This document shows positions 52,840 to 64,000 of a DNA stretch of 64,000 bases, piece by piece. This DNA is from Trogon surrucura (lineage: Eukaryota; Chordata; Aves; Trogoniformes; Trogonidae), in NCBI GenBank assembly GCA_020746105.1, contig CM036623.1, forward strand, positions 6,988,001-7,052,000, given 5' to 3'. The notes under the pieces are model-generated. The model did not search any database. It was not told the DNA's origin and was given only the letters and a program-made list of their open reading frames with translations. Within the stretch, counting starts at the first letter, position 1. The number at the start of each line of letters is the position of its first letter. The position numbers were made by a program, and so were the translations under genes.

Positions 52840-55800
52840 CTATCAAACATCTGGAAGAGAGGAAGAAATATCTTAGAGTCCGTTGTTTCCCTGCTTGCAT
52901 GAGTCAGAGATCTTACTCAGTCTTTCATGAATTACCTCTTACATGTCCAACAGATTCCCACGTTGTATTTTGTGGGATAATGCGCAACTTAGAGAATGAG
53001 TGCAACTATGATCTGTTCTTTCCTTTCAAGTGAATCTTTGAAAATCTTTTCCTAATTTCAACGAGCAGGTTCTAAATTAAGCGGGCTTCTCTTTTATGCC
53101 TCTACCATCCCAAAGCCTGTTGCTGTTACAGTGTTGACAAGCAGAGCTTAAACATCTGGAAAGATGAAAGGCTCTCAGGCTTTAAGGAGCAAAGCACAAA
53201 GCCAGGGATGCACTCAGGTGTGTCAAGGCCACTCACTGGTATAGCCAGAGTTAGTGTTTTAGTGTGCCCTCTTCAGTAAGGCCCTGCTCAAACTTATTGC
53301 TCTTATCTGCGGCCATATGTTGCACTAATCTATGTAAAGGCCAAGACTAGGGCAAGGTCAAATACTGTTAATAGCTTTCCCTTTTTGTCTTTCTAATAGC
53401 CCTTCCTTACCCGGGGAAGGAAGAGAAAGGGAGCAAGGAGGACTATCTCTCTATACAGGTAAGTAAAGCGATGGAGAGCAAGTAAACAATAACATGCTGA
53501 ACCAACAAGATTTCAGAAAGAGTTTACAAGAAAGAATAAATGGAAATCTAGACATGCACAAAATTCTCTTAAAGATCTCGAATATTTAAAACTCCTTCTG
53601 AAATGGAAAAATAAGTTCAGTTGCATTACTGCACATTTTAAAGACGAAATCGACTTTTTTTTTTTTTTTAACAGAAAGGGCTTTTATTTCTAAATTGTTC
53701 TGTTGCTGGATGGGAAGTTTTGACTACTTATCCGAATAATTGACTGTGAGAACATTTCCAAATTAGTACAACCAAAACCTACTTTTAGTTAACTTTACCT
53801 TTTCTTTAATAGCTTGATATTATGAGGGATTGACTTCTAAAGACTATTTTTCTAGCATTTAGTTTTCCATCCTTATTTATCTGTTTGTACTGCAAATTAC
53901 ATTCCCAGTTTCTCAGACTAATATATCGGCCACCATCTGACCTTTTGAATGCAGAGTTTCTCTCTTCTGGGCAGTCAGAGGCAGAATGTGTTGGCATGCA
54001 GGGTAAGTCCGATGTGCACTAGATTTCTGGCACAAAAATGGATCAGCCATGTGTGCAGTGAATCTACACCAGCGGTGCATCAGGTCTACCATGTCTTTAA
54101 AACAGAATAAAATTATGCATGTCCAGTGATCCCCTACTCTTCTTTTTGGCCCCCCGATTATTTAACCAGAGCAGCTTCAACACTTGGCAGGAAGTGGAAT
54201 TCTAAAGAAATGTACAAAAACCAAATGTGTGGTAAATAACATTTCAAAAGCATAAGTTCAAGTTTAAGTCCAGATTCTGCTTCCCCCTGCTCCCCCGCCA
54301 TCGTTCAGTCTCTTGTATGGGATTGATTTCACAGAAAAATTCAGATTACTGCATAAAGTGTTTGTGATTGTACCTGTGTAAAACTGGTGGACACTTTTAA
54401 AAACAAAAGATAAAATTTTTGTAATTTATTTATGTTTGGCTATTCGTTAAAAGCTGAGGGAGGAAAGATAGATATTCAGAGCAAGCAATATTCCATGCCA
54501 CAGTGGGAAACGCTCCTTATTTATCTATTTTGACTTCCTCTGACAGTGGGAGGAAGTTTGTGGAGGAACAGGGGTTGTTTTGCAAGCTATCTCCTAAATC
54601 AACAGCCAAATCCGAGGACGGTACCTTTATTTGCTGTTTACAAGCATTTTGCAGATTGTGTATCTTGAGTCTAATCTTACATTAAAGTTGCTCACAGCTC
54701 AGGTGGGATCACTTGCTTATTATGGCACAAGATTAATTTCTCAGAGGATCTCATTTCAACTATCATGTAACATGCTGCTTATCTATTGATCTTTTGAACT
54801 TTCAGGTCTCTGCATTTGTTTCTCTCCTGCAGCTTTGTAGTCACATATTAAAGCTGTAATAGCATAGTTTACTGCTGATAGTAGTTTGGTATCTTCAGTA
54901 ATAGATGATATGCCTTGAAGAAACATTATGTTCACCTAGTAGTTTCTCTTATGTCTTTTTCTTTACATATTTTACTTTATGTATCTCTTAAACTAGTAGA
55001 TGCTGCACATGGCTTTGTTTGAAATTCTGTTTGAATACACATTTCAGGAGTTGAAAAAGTGCTTACGAGTAAATATAAATTACAAATATAAATAAGAAAA
55101 TCTTGTGTATGGCTGCATGTCAATAGAAGTATTCCCTCTAGCCTTAAAATATTGTTCCCGAATCACTAATAAGATGCCATATGACAAGAAAATAGACCAA
55201 AAAAAAGCTGGTGGAAAAACTGGTAAATAAACTTTTGAGATAGATTATATGAAAACGTTTTAAAAGATTATTAAATGTGTTGATTATAACCTTTTACAGT
55301 TATTCTTAAAAGACAAGTAATTTCTGGATTGTTAGTTCTAAATGGGGCGGGAGTGAAGGCAGACTTTAGTTCAACTGACAACATCAGTGTTTTCAAACCC
55401 TAACACTAAAATAAAAAACCTTCACAAATTACTTTGATTCCTAAAGCAAATTTCCCTTGCATGTATCTTTTACTACACACAGCTTAAAAAGTACGAAATC
55501 TAGAATTCAATGCAAAGACCAGCCTGCTTTTTGGTCAGTGGTGCAAGCAATTGAAAACGTTGATTTTGAAAGTGCGTGTGTTATACTTATCAGCAATTTT
55601 AAAAAATAGAAGAAAGCTCCCAGTATTTTTTAAGAGCAATGTATTTTCAGTAACTTCTTCATTATTGCCTGCATGTAACACAGCTGACTCAAAAGGGTGC
55701 TTAATTGTATCTGATTAACATTTTACTACACTGCCTTTAAATAAGGAAAGATGAGAAACAGCTGTGGAAGGGTAGGTTTCTGTTTGGTAGAGCTGGAGAT

Positions 55801-57000
55801 GGTTTCATTGGGAAGCAAGTTATCAAACTGTTTTGAAATGCTCTGGTTTGTTCTTTGAAAACTTTGGTTTTGTTTTGTGATGGGAAAGAGGCAAAGCACT
55901 TGAGGAGGCTCCTTTGACAACATGATTACTACAAAGTAAGTGGGGTTTTTTTTTTGTTTTTTTTTTGCTGGGTGATAAACTTATGTTGAGAGTAGTCATA
56001 GCCAGTTCCAGCAAGACAACTAATGGAATCATTGCTATAAACTGACTCTCAGCTCCTCTCACCTATTGCTCTGCGTAGTAAGATTAGAGCCTTGCCTGTA
56101 AATAATTTTTTTTGTCATGGTGTAGGCCATGTGTGTTAGGTTGAAGTTGCAAAAAAAAATTTAACTGTTAATTTTTCCTCTCTAATTGGCTTTCTTATTA
56201 AAGCAAAGTAGAACAAATAAGTGACTGCTAGCTCACTGGACAAGGTTAATGGAATATAAGTGTCTCCTTTTATACAGCACGCAGTGCCGAATGTAGTGAC
56301 TACACCTCCAGTTTTATAATAAATGAAAATATGACTGTAATGTTACTTCTGACCTATGACAAAGCAACCACTTTTTATTAAAAAAACCCCTGCAACTTAG
56401 TGGCTTAATTGAACTGAGAATCTGTGAAAATAATGGTAAGGCAAGACATATAAGTGATTGTTTAAAATCAAGAACTAGTTTAAATTCTGTAAAAGGCAAA
56501 TATGTGTTATCTTGTTTGAAGTCAGAATTTAATTTGGTTCTACTGGTATAGGAAGGACTGTATTTAAAAAAACCCCTATTCTTGTTTCATTTTTTTATTA
56601 TAAAATTTTGCACTAATCCCAATGAAATACCTTTAATGTTCTTATTTAATTAAATCTGGTATGAAAAATCTGCCTTTGGGGTTGTACAGTAGATTTCAGT
56701 CCTTCATTGTCTGGTAGTTACCAAAACCCAAATGTAGGTTGCAGTATTCAAAAAAAAAGGCCGGAAAAGTAACCTTGGCAGATTTTTGAGGATTGAGGAA
56801 TTCAGTGCTATAAACCTCTTTGGGCATACAAGAAAAAAAAAAACAAACCACAAAGACTGAGAAAGCTTCTTTTACAGTTGTGTGTATGGAAACTGTATTT
56901 GTTGAAAGTTACGATTAATTAGCTTTCTGTGGGAATTGTGTAACTTTGAGACAGGATTGAGTGGATATAAGCCAAATTAACTGAAATAAACAGCTCTAAC

Positions 57001-57324
57001 AGAATCACAGAATGGTGGAGGTTGGCAGGGATCTCTGGGGGTCATCCTGTCCAGCCACCCAGCTCAAACAGACCCACCTGGAACTTCTTGCCCAGGACTG
57101 TGTCTCAGTGGCTTTTGAGTAAGGAGGAAGACTCCATAACTTTCACTGCCAAGCTGTACCGGTGCTCACAGTAAAAAAACATTTCTTGGTCTTCAGAGGG
57201 ACCCTCCTGTGCTTCAGTTTGTGCCTCTTGTCCTGCCACAGGGCATCACTGAAAAGAGCCTGGATATGTCGTGTTGGCACGTTTCTGTTAGGTATTTGGC
57301 ATACATCAATAAGAGCCCCCAAAA
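57001..57324 (-). mobile_element. CR1 LINE 3' end, minus strand, second subfamily
   Basis: The left end AGAATCACAGAATGGTGGAG then GTTGGCAGGGATCTCTGGGG is the reverse complement of a CR1 3' terminus of the type with GTTGGCAGGGACCTCTGG. It continues in order through GACCCACCTGGAACTTCTTG, GAGGGACCCTCCTGTGCTTC, TTGTGCCTCTTGTCCTGCCA and ends near ATACATCAATAAGAGCCCCC. At about 320 bases, it differs from the copies at 17229 and 45911, pointing to a separate subfamily and age. No coding part remains. Confidence 0.92.
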
Positions 57325-59485
57325 GAAACTAAATTAAATGGGGAAAATCACTAACTGAAAAGATAAGCATGTATTAATTTCTTGCTGTATTAAAGATAAA
57401 TGTATGAACTGATTTAACATGTGATTTGTTCTGAAAATTTCCTATAATACAATCCTATGTTGATAAAATGTAGATTATAGCAGCAAATTGTGTGTCAATG
57501 AAGAAGTTTTTGTGCTGTATTTCCCAACAACACATCAAGAATAAACGCTATCTAATTGATGAAGTAGAATGCTGAAGTATTGTGAAACTAGTTGGTCTGT
57601 TTTCCTTCTTACCTCAGCATTCCTGAAATAAGACTGAAGTTGTTAGACTCAGGCTTTTCTACACTGGTGAGTACATGGCCTTACTGAAATCAAGGGTGTC
57701 ATTTTTGTACTCATTTAGCTCTTTTGTTGGACCGTTAGAAAGTGACTTCAATGGCTGTCTGAAGGCTAAAAAAGAGTAGAACTGGTAAAAAAAAAATGTA
57801 CATTTGAAAACATTTAAATAGGACAGACACTGAGCAAACTGTTCCTAAGTGAATTATTAATTTAGCAAATTTTCCTTTCTCCCAAGCCCACGTAGATCCT
57901 GCCAGGAATATCCATGAATACACTTTAAGTAGTTCATTATTTTTAATTTAATTTCAAATACTTCCAAGGGTGTCATGTACATATATCAGACTGCTGCAAA
58001 TTTACAGGCTGCTTGGAATATGGAAACCTCTGCTGTCTCTGAGAGGTTAAGACATTTCTATGTTCTTCCAAATGTAATTTGCCTTGGAAGCTGGAAAATA
58101 ATCATTTTAGTGGTGCAGGTGGAAGGCTTATCCTAAAGGCAAAAGCTTGACTTTGTCTATTTTGATTATTTAAAACCTGTCTTAAATATCTGTGGGATAT
58201 CTTGGTTGTCCTGGTCTTCTGCTGGAGAAGCTCTCTTGATTAGGTTCTCTCCCTCTTTTTTTTTTTTTTTTTTTCTCTCTTCTCCAAGGCCTGTGAATAA
58301 TTAATTGGGTTTATTTTGCCACTGTGATACAGATCTTCCTGTAGCCAAACTCATTTTTTCATGTTCCTTTTAGGGCTCTATGCTTCTTACGAAACAGATA
58401 TAAGGTCCTAACGTAAACTCTTTATCTGTTTCCAATTCTGTATGAGAAGTACTTACTTGTTTCATCTCTAGTTGTTCTTGTTAGCATGACTAAAACATGA
58501 ATGAAAGAAGAATAAAGGGTAAAGCGCTTTCAGGATGGTTGGAAAAGGAAAGCTCTCACCCACAGATAAGTGTGCATCAGATTATGAAAGAGCTTGTTCT
58601 CCTTCGATATTTGTAGTTAGAAACAAAACCCTTCTTGAACATTTGTTGAGCAATTACCCAGAGTAACAGATGCCACCAACATAAAACCATGGCTCTAAAC
58701 TGCAGAACTCATCTAGGTCCAAGGTAAGGCAATGAGGCTGAAATAGGGCCTATAGTTTTACAGCAACTCCCAAGAAAACAATTTCCTTCCACGTTATTAT
58801 TTCTCATAATGGCTGTATATTCTCACAAAGTAACAGCTTTTTGAAAGGTAATGTTCTCCCCTTTAACACCTTTCTTTAAAAACAAAAGAAAGAAATGATG
58901 GGGGGAGCGGGGGGAAAATGCCAGCGAGAAGTTATGAAATCTTTTTTGTGTCAAAGTACATTGTTGGATAAACCCCTGTGATTGTGGTATTGTTGTAGTA
59001 CTTATTATTTATTCTATAGAAACTAGCAACTCTGTATTTACTGAATATATAGTTATGGACTTCAGAACGTTTATTTACTTGGACGTCCATAATGGATCTG
59101 AATAAACTGCTGTGTAAGCACGCATTCAAGCGTTTTAAAAAAATGCATATTGTTTACTTGATTGACCATATACAAAACCATGATAGAAGCACTATTGTTT
59201 AGCCAATACTGTTTTGAGGCCATGCCAGACTAATAAGTGAATAGGTATTCATAAGTGTTTCTAAACCATATATCATTTACCTGGTATTAGGAGCGTAGCT
59301 TTTCAGAAGTGCTTTAAAGTGTACATTACTAATGTATTTTCCCAATAGTGATTATGGTTAAACACTTGGGATTTATTATTTTTTTTTTAATCTTGATGAA
59401 AAAGTACCCCTGAAAGTGCTTTGAAAATTTTTTAAAGCTCTGCTGTGAATACAAAAATAGGAACTGCTATATCCAATAAGATGAA
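57325..59485. other. Non-coding AT-rich tract
   Basis: Unique AT-rich sequence without a recognised gene. It holds a T19 run at 58256-58274, a G-rich word at 58900-58916 and a weak resemblance to an old palindromic repeat at 57659-57718. Confidence 0.5.
57659..57718. repeat. Possible old palindromic interspersed repeat
   Basis: CTACACTGGTGAGTACATGG..CCTTACTGAAATCAAGGGTG ends in a TACTCATTT that partly pairs with the GTGAGTA on the left. This recalls an amniote palindromic repeat with GTGAGTAGTCCCATTGAAAT..CAATGGGACTACTCAC. The match is weak. Confidence 0.28.
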
Positions 59486-59640
59486 TGTTGTTGTTATTAC
59501 TATTAAGAGCAACGGTACAGTAGTGTTTAGAGGCTGCAGGTGATATTAGGGCCCACTCTGGTATGCACTGTGCAAATATACAGTTGCAGTACTTGCAGTT
59601 TCCGAGCTGATCTTTACAAATTCCATTTAGTTAGGCTGAA
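59486..59640 (-). mobile_element. Ancient CR1/L3-clade LINE 3' end fragment
   Basis: On the plus strand GTTGTTGTTATTACTATTA is followed by GGTACAGTAGTGTTTAGAGG, TTAGGGCCCACTCTGGTATG, CACTGTGCAAATATACAGTT and ATCTTTACA. This follows in order the widespread amniote repeat ATTACGGTAGCGCCTAGAGG, AGGGCCCCATTGTGCTAGGC, ACTGTACAAACACATAGT and GAGCTTACAATCTAA. The TTATTA-rich left edge corresponds to the AAT-type tail, so the element is on the minus strand. It is much more diverged than the CR1 copies and so probably far older. The exact subfamily needs a repeat library. Confidence 0.65.
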
Positions 59641-62600
59641 CTGCTTTAAGCTGGAAAAGTCAGCTATCTGCTTACATTCACAACCGCAAATAAAATTTTT
59701 TACATTAAGTAATCCTTAAATATTTTTAAGAATCTCTTTCACATGTGCTAGCTTTAATCTCTGGTGTAGGTTTTCATTATTAATTTTGCGGTAATATATG
59801 TAAAGATGAGCATAATTTTTCCTCAAGAAATTAGTCTTCCCTTGAAGAAGAAAAATAATTACAGTATATTCATATTTTGACATACTAAAATAGTTTCATA
59901 TTTACTGAAATTAATTAAGTGTTGATCAGACGGTGGCATTTTCTCATGTTTTCTTATCACCAGATCCTTCAATCTAAATGTTTTTCTGGTCTGGCCTAAT
60001 GTGAGCATACTGGAATATTGATGTTTAGACTTAGTAGTGTCTTCAGTAAGTTGTTCTAGGAATCCTGCTGCATATGTTTTCTGCCTTTTTCTAGTCACAA
60101 TTCCTCCTGTTGAACCTCAGCCTCTGCTTTTATTAGGCACCTCAGGGAATCTTTTTTTTCTCTGACGTTGCAGTTCAGAGTATGAGAAAAGTGATCTGTG
60201 CTCTTGCAGTAACATACATAAACCATATAATTTATACTTTCCTTTCAAAATCTCCCAACTGGCTGTTTTGTTTGGAGATTACTTCATAACATTCATCCAA
60301 CATTTTCAAGTGGAAGCCTTTTATCTTTGCTACTGCTCTATTTCTTGTATTCTGTGGTTGCATTTTACAAATTTTACATTTTTTTATCTAAAGACAATTG
60401 CAAATATGCCAAGTTCAAATATGCTACACTTTGTAAGGGTATGTCTTTAGCTTGTATCACTTCTATCAGAGATATGCAGCCAGTGGTTATCTATTTCAAA
60501 ATGATATCAAATTTCTTTTGTACTTGTCTCATTTTCTCTAAGAATATACACATTTCAGTTTTTGACCCTTAAGATACTCTCGCACAAAAATAATGTCAAT
60601 GGATTCATAGCTTATTAAACAGAAAACATATTTTTGCTTAGGTCTGTTTGCGTAAGTTAAAGGTACAGTCGCAAATGCAGATAGGACTTTTCTATGAAGC
60701 TTCAATTTGGTATTTTCTGCTTCTGCAGGCTTTTGAAACTCGATAGGGACAGTCTTAGATTAATGCTCCGTATTTAAGTAGAGGTGATCATGCATAAAAG
60801 CTGTCATTTGCTGCAGGTACTTTGCTGTGTGTATAGTCACTGCCTTTATTTTGGATTAGCATTCTTTCAGTGTTTAAGCCATTACAGGCAGCTTAAAGGC
60901 ATGATCACCTTCATGCAGCCTGTAACGAGTTCTGTCCACTATTATTTTTCCTTCCGTTTTTACATCTTATCCTGGAGGTTCAGAAGTCTAGGATCCTGGA
61001 AAGTAATTATCTTCTGACTATTGTCTGTGTATCATATGACTTGTAATTTTTTGTTTTCTAATATTTTAGCAGAGGAATGCATTGCTATAGTTTAAAATTA
61101 GTGGAAGATAATAAAGTACACGTAGAAGGATGACAAGTATGGTACTGGTGTGAGTGTGGCTTAAACATTTGTGGATGTTCATTTGAATTTTTTATTTAGC
61201 AATCATCACCACAGATTGTTACACAAATCAAGCTTGTGAATGAGAGGAAACAGGTACATCAATCATTCCTTTTTATCCTCACTCTTAAATATCTGCTTAT
61301 TTGTTTCTAATTGGTTGGTTATTTTCTGGAATTCCAGAATAAAATCTCAAGGGAAAAGTCATGTCAGTTCCATCAGATAAATTTAATCTGGATTTCTGCA
61401 TCAGATTAGAAAAATATTTAGTCTACAAATACACAAACACATGTAACTTTGTTTTATACTGACAACCAGTTTTTGTGTAAGACAGTTACTGATTCATGCC
61501 TTTGCTTGTTCAACAATAAGAACTTCGAAAGGTTCAAAATTGAAAACATGAACCTACTTGACTGGGCAAATATTTTTTTTCTTAAAGGTTGTTGGTCTAG
61601 AAGTAAATTTGTTGATTATCCTTGGGGATGGTGAACTTGCCTTATGGGAGGCTTGAGTGATGGCAGAGAGCTTATTGGGGGTGTCTTGAGAGCCACTTCC
61701 TTGACTTCTCCTGTCTCTCTCCGAAGACATCTTGGCAGTGATGAAATACTGGCAGTTTGTGATGATAGTCTTATGAAATGAAGTTATAGTACACACAGTA
61801 TGGTTCCCTAGTGTTTTGTTGCTAAGTAGTGCTTGTGCATGTTTAATCCATTCCTTGAAATTTCCAAAATAGAAAATAGACACCTGGAGGGAAGGAAAAC
61901 TATTCATCTCCGACCTGAAATATGTTTTCTTACATTGCTAAATAAAGGACTACACAAATTCCCTTATTTACACACCCACATTATGCCAACGTACATGTTA
62001 ACCTTTACAGTTGGCAGAAATTGGGAGCCTGGCTGCCAGTTTCTGTTTTGTATAGATTGATGTAATCAAGCATGGCACTACAGTATGAAATATGTAACAA
62101 ATGATGTTAGAGTATATCTCACAAGCCTGCAGTGCAGCACGAAAGGAGTGTTTCAAAAAAGAAACAGAAAGCCAAGGGCTTTTCTTGGACCTTATGCAGT
62201 CTTATGCACTGCGGGTGAACCGGGACCAGTGATTTCATTTCTGTACAGGTGTCAGCAGACAATAGTTTAGAAACAGAAAAAGTACAGAGGAGCAATCCTT
62301 AAAAGGAGGAGAATGAGTTCTTTTCATATCACATGTGTAGATGTGTATTATACTGGTAGAACCAAAGCAGGGATGAGATTGTGTCTGTTCTGGAACCAGT
62401 GGGACAAAATACCACTCGGATGTCTTTAATGTGATGCAGTCCCGAAAATAATTTTCCTGAAGACATTTTATATCTGTTCTAGTATTGTCACTGCCGGCAA
62501 AACAGCTTTACTCCACAGTGCAGATAACGTTTCAGGTCTGTCCTTAACACAAGATATTTGAGACAGCCTCTGTTGCTAACCTGCTGTAGTGGTGCTAAAT

Positions 62601-64000
62601 TCCAGAGGAAAAGACTCAGCAATCAGTTTAACAAGGTGCTGGCATAAGCACAGTTCCCAGATCAGAGTAGAAGGAAAGGGAATACGTGCTCCTTGAAAGA
62701 AGTAAGCTTCAGAAAATGGCTTAAATATATCACTTTATGCTAGTCAATTATTTGTAAATTTATTTTTACAATAAGGCAGAAAAGATAAGGTAAAAATTGA
62801 GGACAAGTAAACATTTCTACCCAAGCGAAAGGACGGAAGTAGTGAAGTAAGTTTGATACTTTTTTTTCTTTTTTTTTTTTTTAACAAAAAAGGGCGATTC
62901 TATTTGACATAATGGCTATATGAGGAGTTTTCGAGGCTGTAAAAATGTGACTTGGAGCTGCTCAACTCTGATAAGTTGTACGTCCAAAGTGTTTTATCAG
63001 GAATCAGACTCTCAAATCTGCTACACAATTATGAAAATGAGAAAGCTGAGACTTAGCAGCATTTGGATTTAAAGATGATCTTATTTGAAAAATTAGTCTA
63101 CTTTGTCACGTTTTACTGTTTTTACGATGCAAGAGGGACTTCAAGTACATGTTTCACACGGTGTAGTTTTGTTTCCAGAAAAGGGTCTTTGCCGTTTTGT
63201 TCAGCTAAAGGGTTGTAAAAGTGAACTTTAAAGGTCAGTTTTCCTCTCACTATGATGTAAAATGACCATTAGGTAAATAGGAAGACTCTCTTTAATTTTA
63301 GCTCACTACTCGCTCCAGTTCAGTTTGTAGTCCCATTGCCCTCGAAGGTTTAGGTTTTTCATGGGTTTTTTGGTGTTCCTAAAATAGCCATGTTTTGTGA
63401 CTTCAGCTGTTTTGGGAAAAGGCTGATATCATTCTCCCCCTAAGCTGTCTAGAGCAGCATGAGCCCAGAGGAGTAAGCAGAAGACAACGAGCTTTTGCGA
63501 TCCATTTTAGAGAGCAGTTGAAATATCTTTCCTGAAATTGGCAGCTATGTGCCGGCCCCTTCCATCTGCAGGCACTGGTACAGTTGGCAGTTTCCACCCT
63601 GCAAAATCAATCATGCCCCTTCCAGATTAAAGACCTAAATAATGTTCATGCATTTTAAGAGCATTTTTTAATTTCCTGATATTTATAACAACACTTGGGG
63701 AAACTTGACACCGAAATCTGTTTCCCAACTGCATTTGTTTTTCCCTCGTGTGTGCACACTGATTCGTTATTGCAAGATTGCTCATCAGTGCTGGGCTTTT
63801 TTTTTTTAATTTTTTTTTGTATTGGGGTTTTGTTTAGCTTTAAGACAGAGGATTAAAGCATTCATTATCAAAACAAATATATTTATATATAAAGATTTCA
63901 AGAAGCACTAAATCAGTCTAATGATTTCTTTAAGCTTTCCAATAACATATTTTCAAAAGTCCCTCGAAATGCTAACTACCTCTTCTTTTGTTACACGTGG
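59641..64000. other. Non-coding AT-rich tract to window end
   Basis: No gene is firmly recognised. It holds a candidate exon-like minus frame at 61554-61730, T-rich runs at about 62860-62882 and 63800-63819, and short chance frames. No CR1 or LTR was seen here. Confidence 0.45.
61554..61730 (-). other. Candidate start-exon-like open frame, unverified
   Basis: On the minus strand an ATG at 61730 has a fair start context (GCCAAGATGT) and opens a polar, serine-rich frame beginning MSSERDRRSQGSGSQDTPNK, with AAGGCAAGT downstream that could act as a weak GC-type donor. The text looks like a disordered N-terminus, but no family is recognised. The frame is also open upstream of the ATG, and no promoter is visible. 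It may be a chance frame. Confidence 0.18.

Larger units (their letters stand above)
46009..57000. other. Long non-coding AT-rich tract
   Basis: No gene is firmly recognised in 11 kb. Points of interest are the polyadenylation signal and A13 tract at 46677-46706, a G-rich patch at 47411-47436, a T tract at 53656-53669, and an 85-codon plus frame at 52582-52839 in slightly GC-richer DNA that is preceded by an acceptor-like TCTTCCCGCAG. The remainder is unique sequence with short chance frames. Confidence 0.45.

Noticed and set aside
58256-58274. T19 run as the poly-A tail of a minus-strand retrocopy
   Set aside because: No AATAAA-type signal at the right distance on the minus strand and no recognisable element next to it.
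1-64000. Search for CRISPR arrays, tRNA genes, rRNA or bacterial-type operons
   Set aside because: No regularly spaced repeats, no tRNA B-box with paired arms and no dense coding were seen. The sequence is vertebrate in character.

Overview
The window looks like gene-poor, AT-rich vertebrate nuclear DNA, most likely from a bird. The main evidence is a set of chicken-repeat-1 (CR1) LINE 3' ends carrying the typical terminal sequence (CCAACC..ACCATTCTATGATTCTGTG), plus two long-terminal-repeat copies beginning TGTCCTGGTTT, a start common in avian ERVL-type LTRs. Nothing prokaryotic is present: there are no operons, ribosome binding sites, CRISPR arrays or dense long ORFs. The open frames in the window are short and scattered over all six frames, as expected by chance. 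I could not identify a functional protein-coding gene, tRNA or rRNA.

Layout. 1-6374: AT-rich unique sequence with a GC-richer start, short tandem repeats and one unusually long minus-strand open frame (4756-5280). About 6375-7085: solo ERVL-like LTR on the plus strand. 7086-17228: unique sequence with two CpG-enriched islets (about 9955-10260 and 12540-12920). 17229-17380: CR1 3' end. 20220-20723: second copy of the same LTR family, cut short at its 3' side. 20724-41767: long AT-rich tract with AT microsatellites, small tandem duplications and a few fragments that resemble very old amniote repeats. 41768-42488: the largest CR1 copy, including the broken C-terminal end of ORF2. 42489-45910: starts with a GC-rich block of unknown nature. 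45911-46008 and 57001-57324: CR1 3' ends on the minus strand. 46677-46706: a polyadenylation signal followed closely by a pure A tract, resembling a retrotransposed transcript end. 59486-59640: a fragment matching the ancient CR1/L3-clade amniote LINE 3' end. The rest is unique AT-rich sequence.

There is no gene set to connect. The window reads as intergenic or deep intronic DNA. Its visible history is repeated insertion and decay of LINEs and LTR elements of different ages. I found no convincing new system. The most useful leads are the two CpG islets sharing an 11-base word, the 174-codon open frame, the possible retrotransposed 3' end, the small candidate exons at 52582-52839 and 61554-61730, and the unidentified GC-rich block at 42780-44130. 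Family assignments rest on remembered consensus features, not on a database search.
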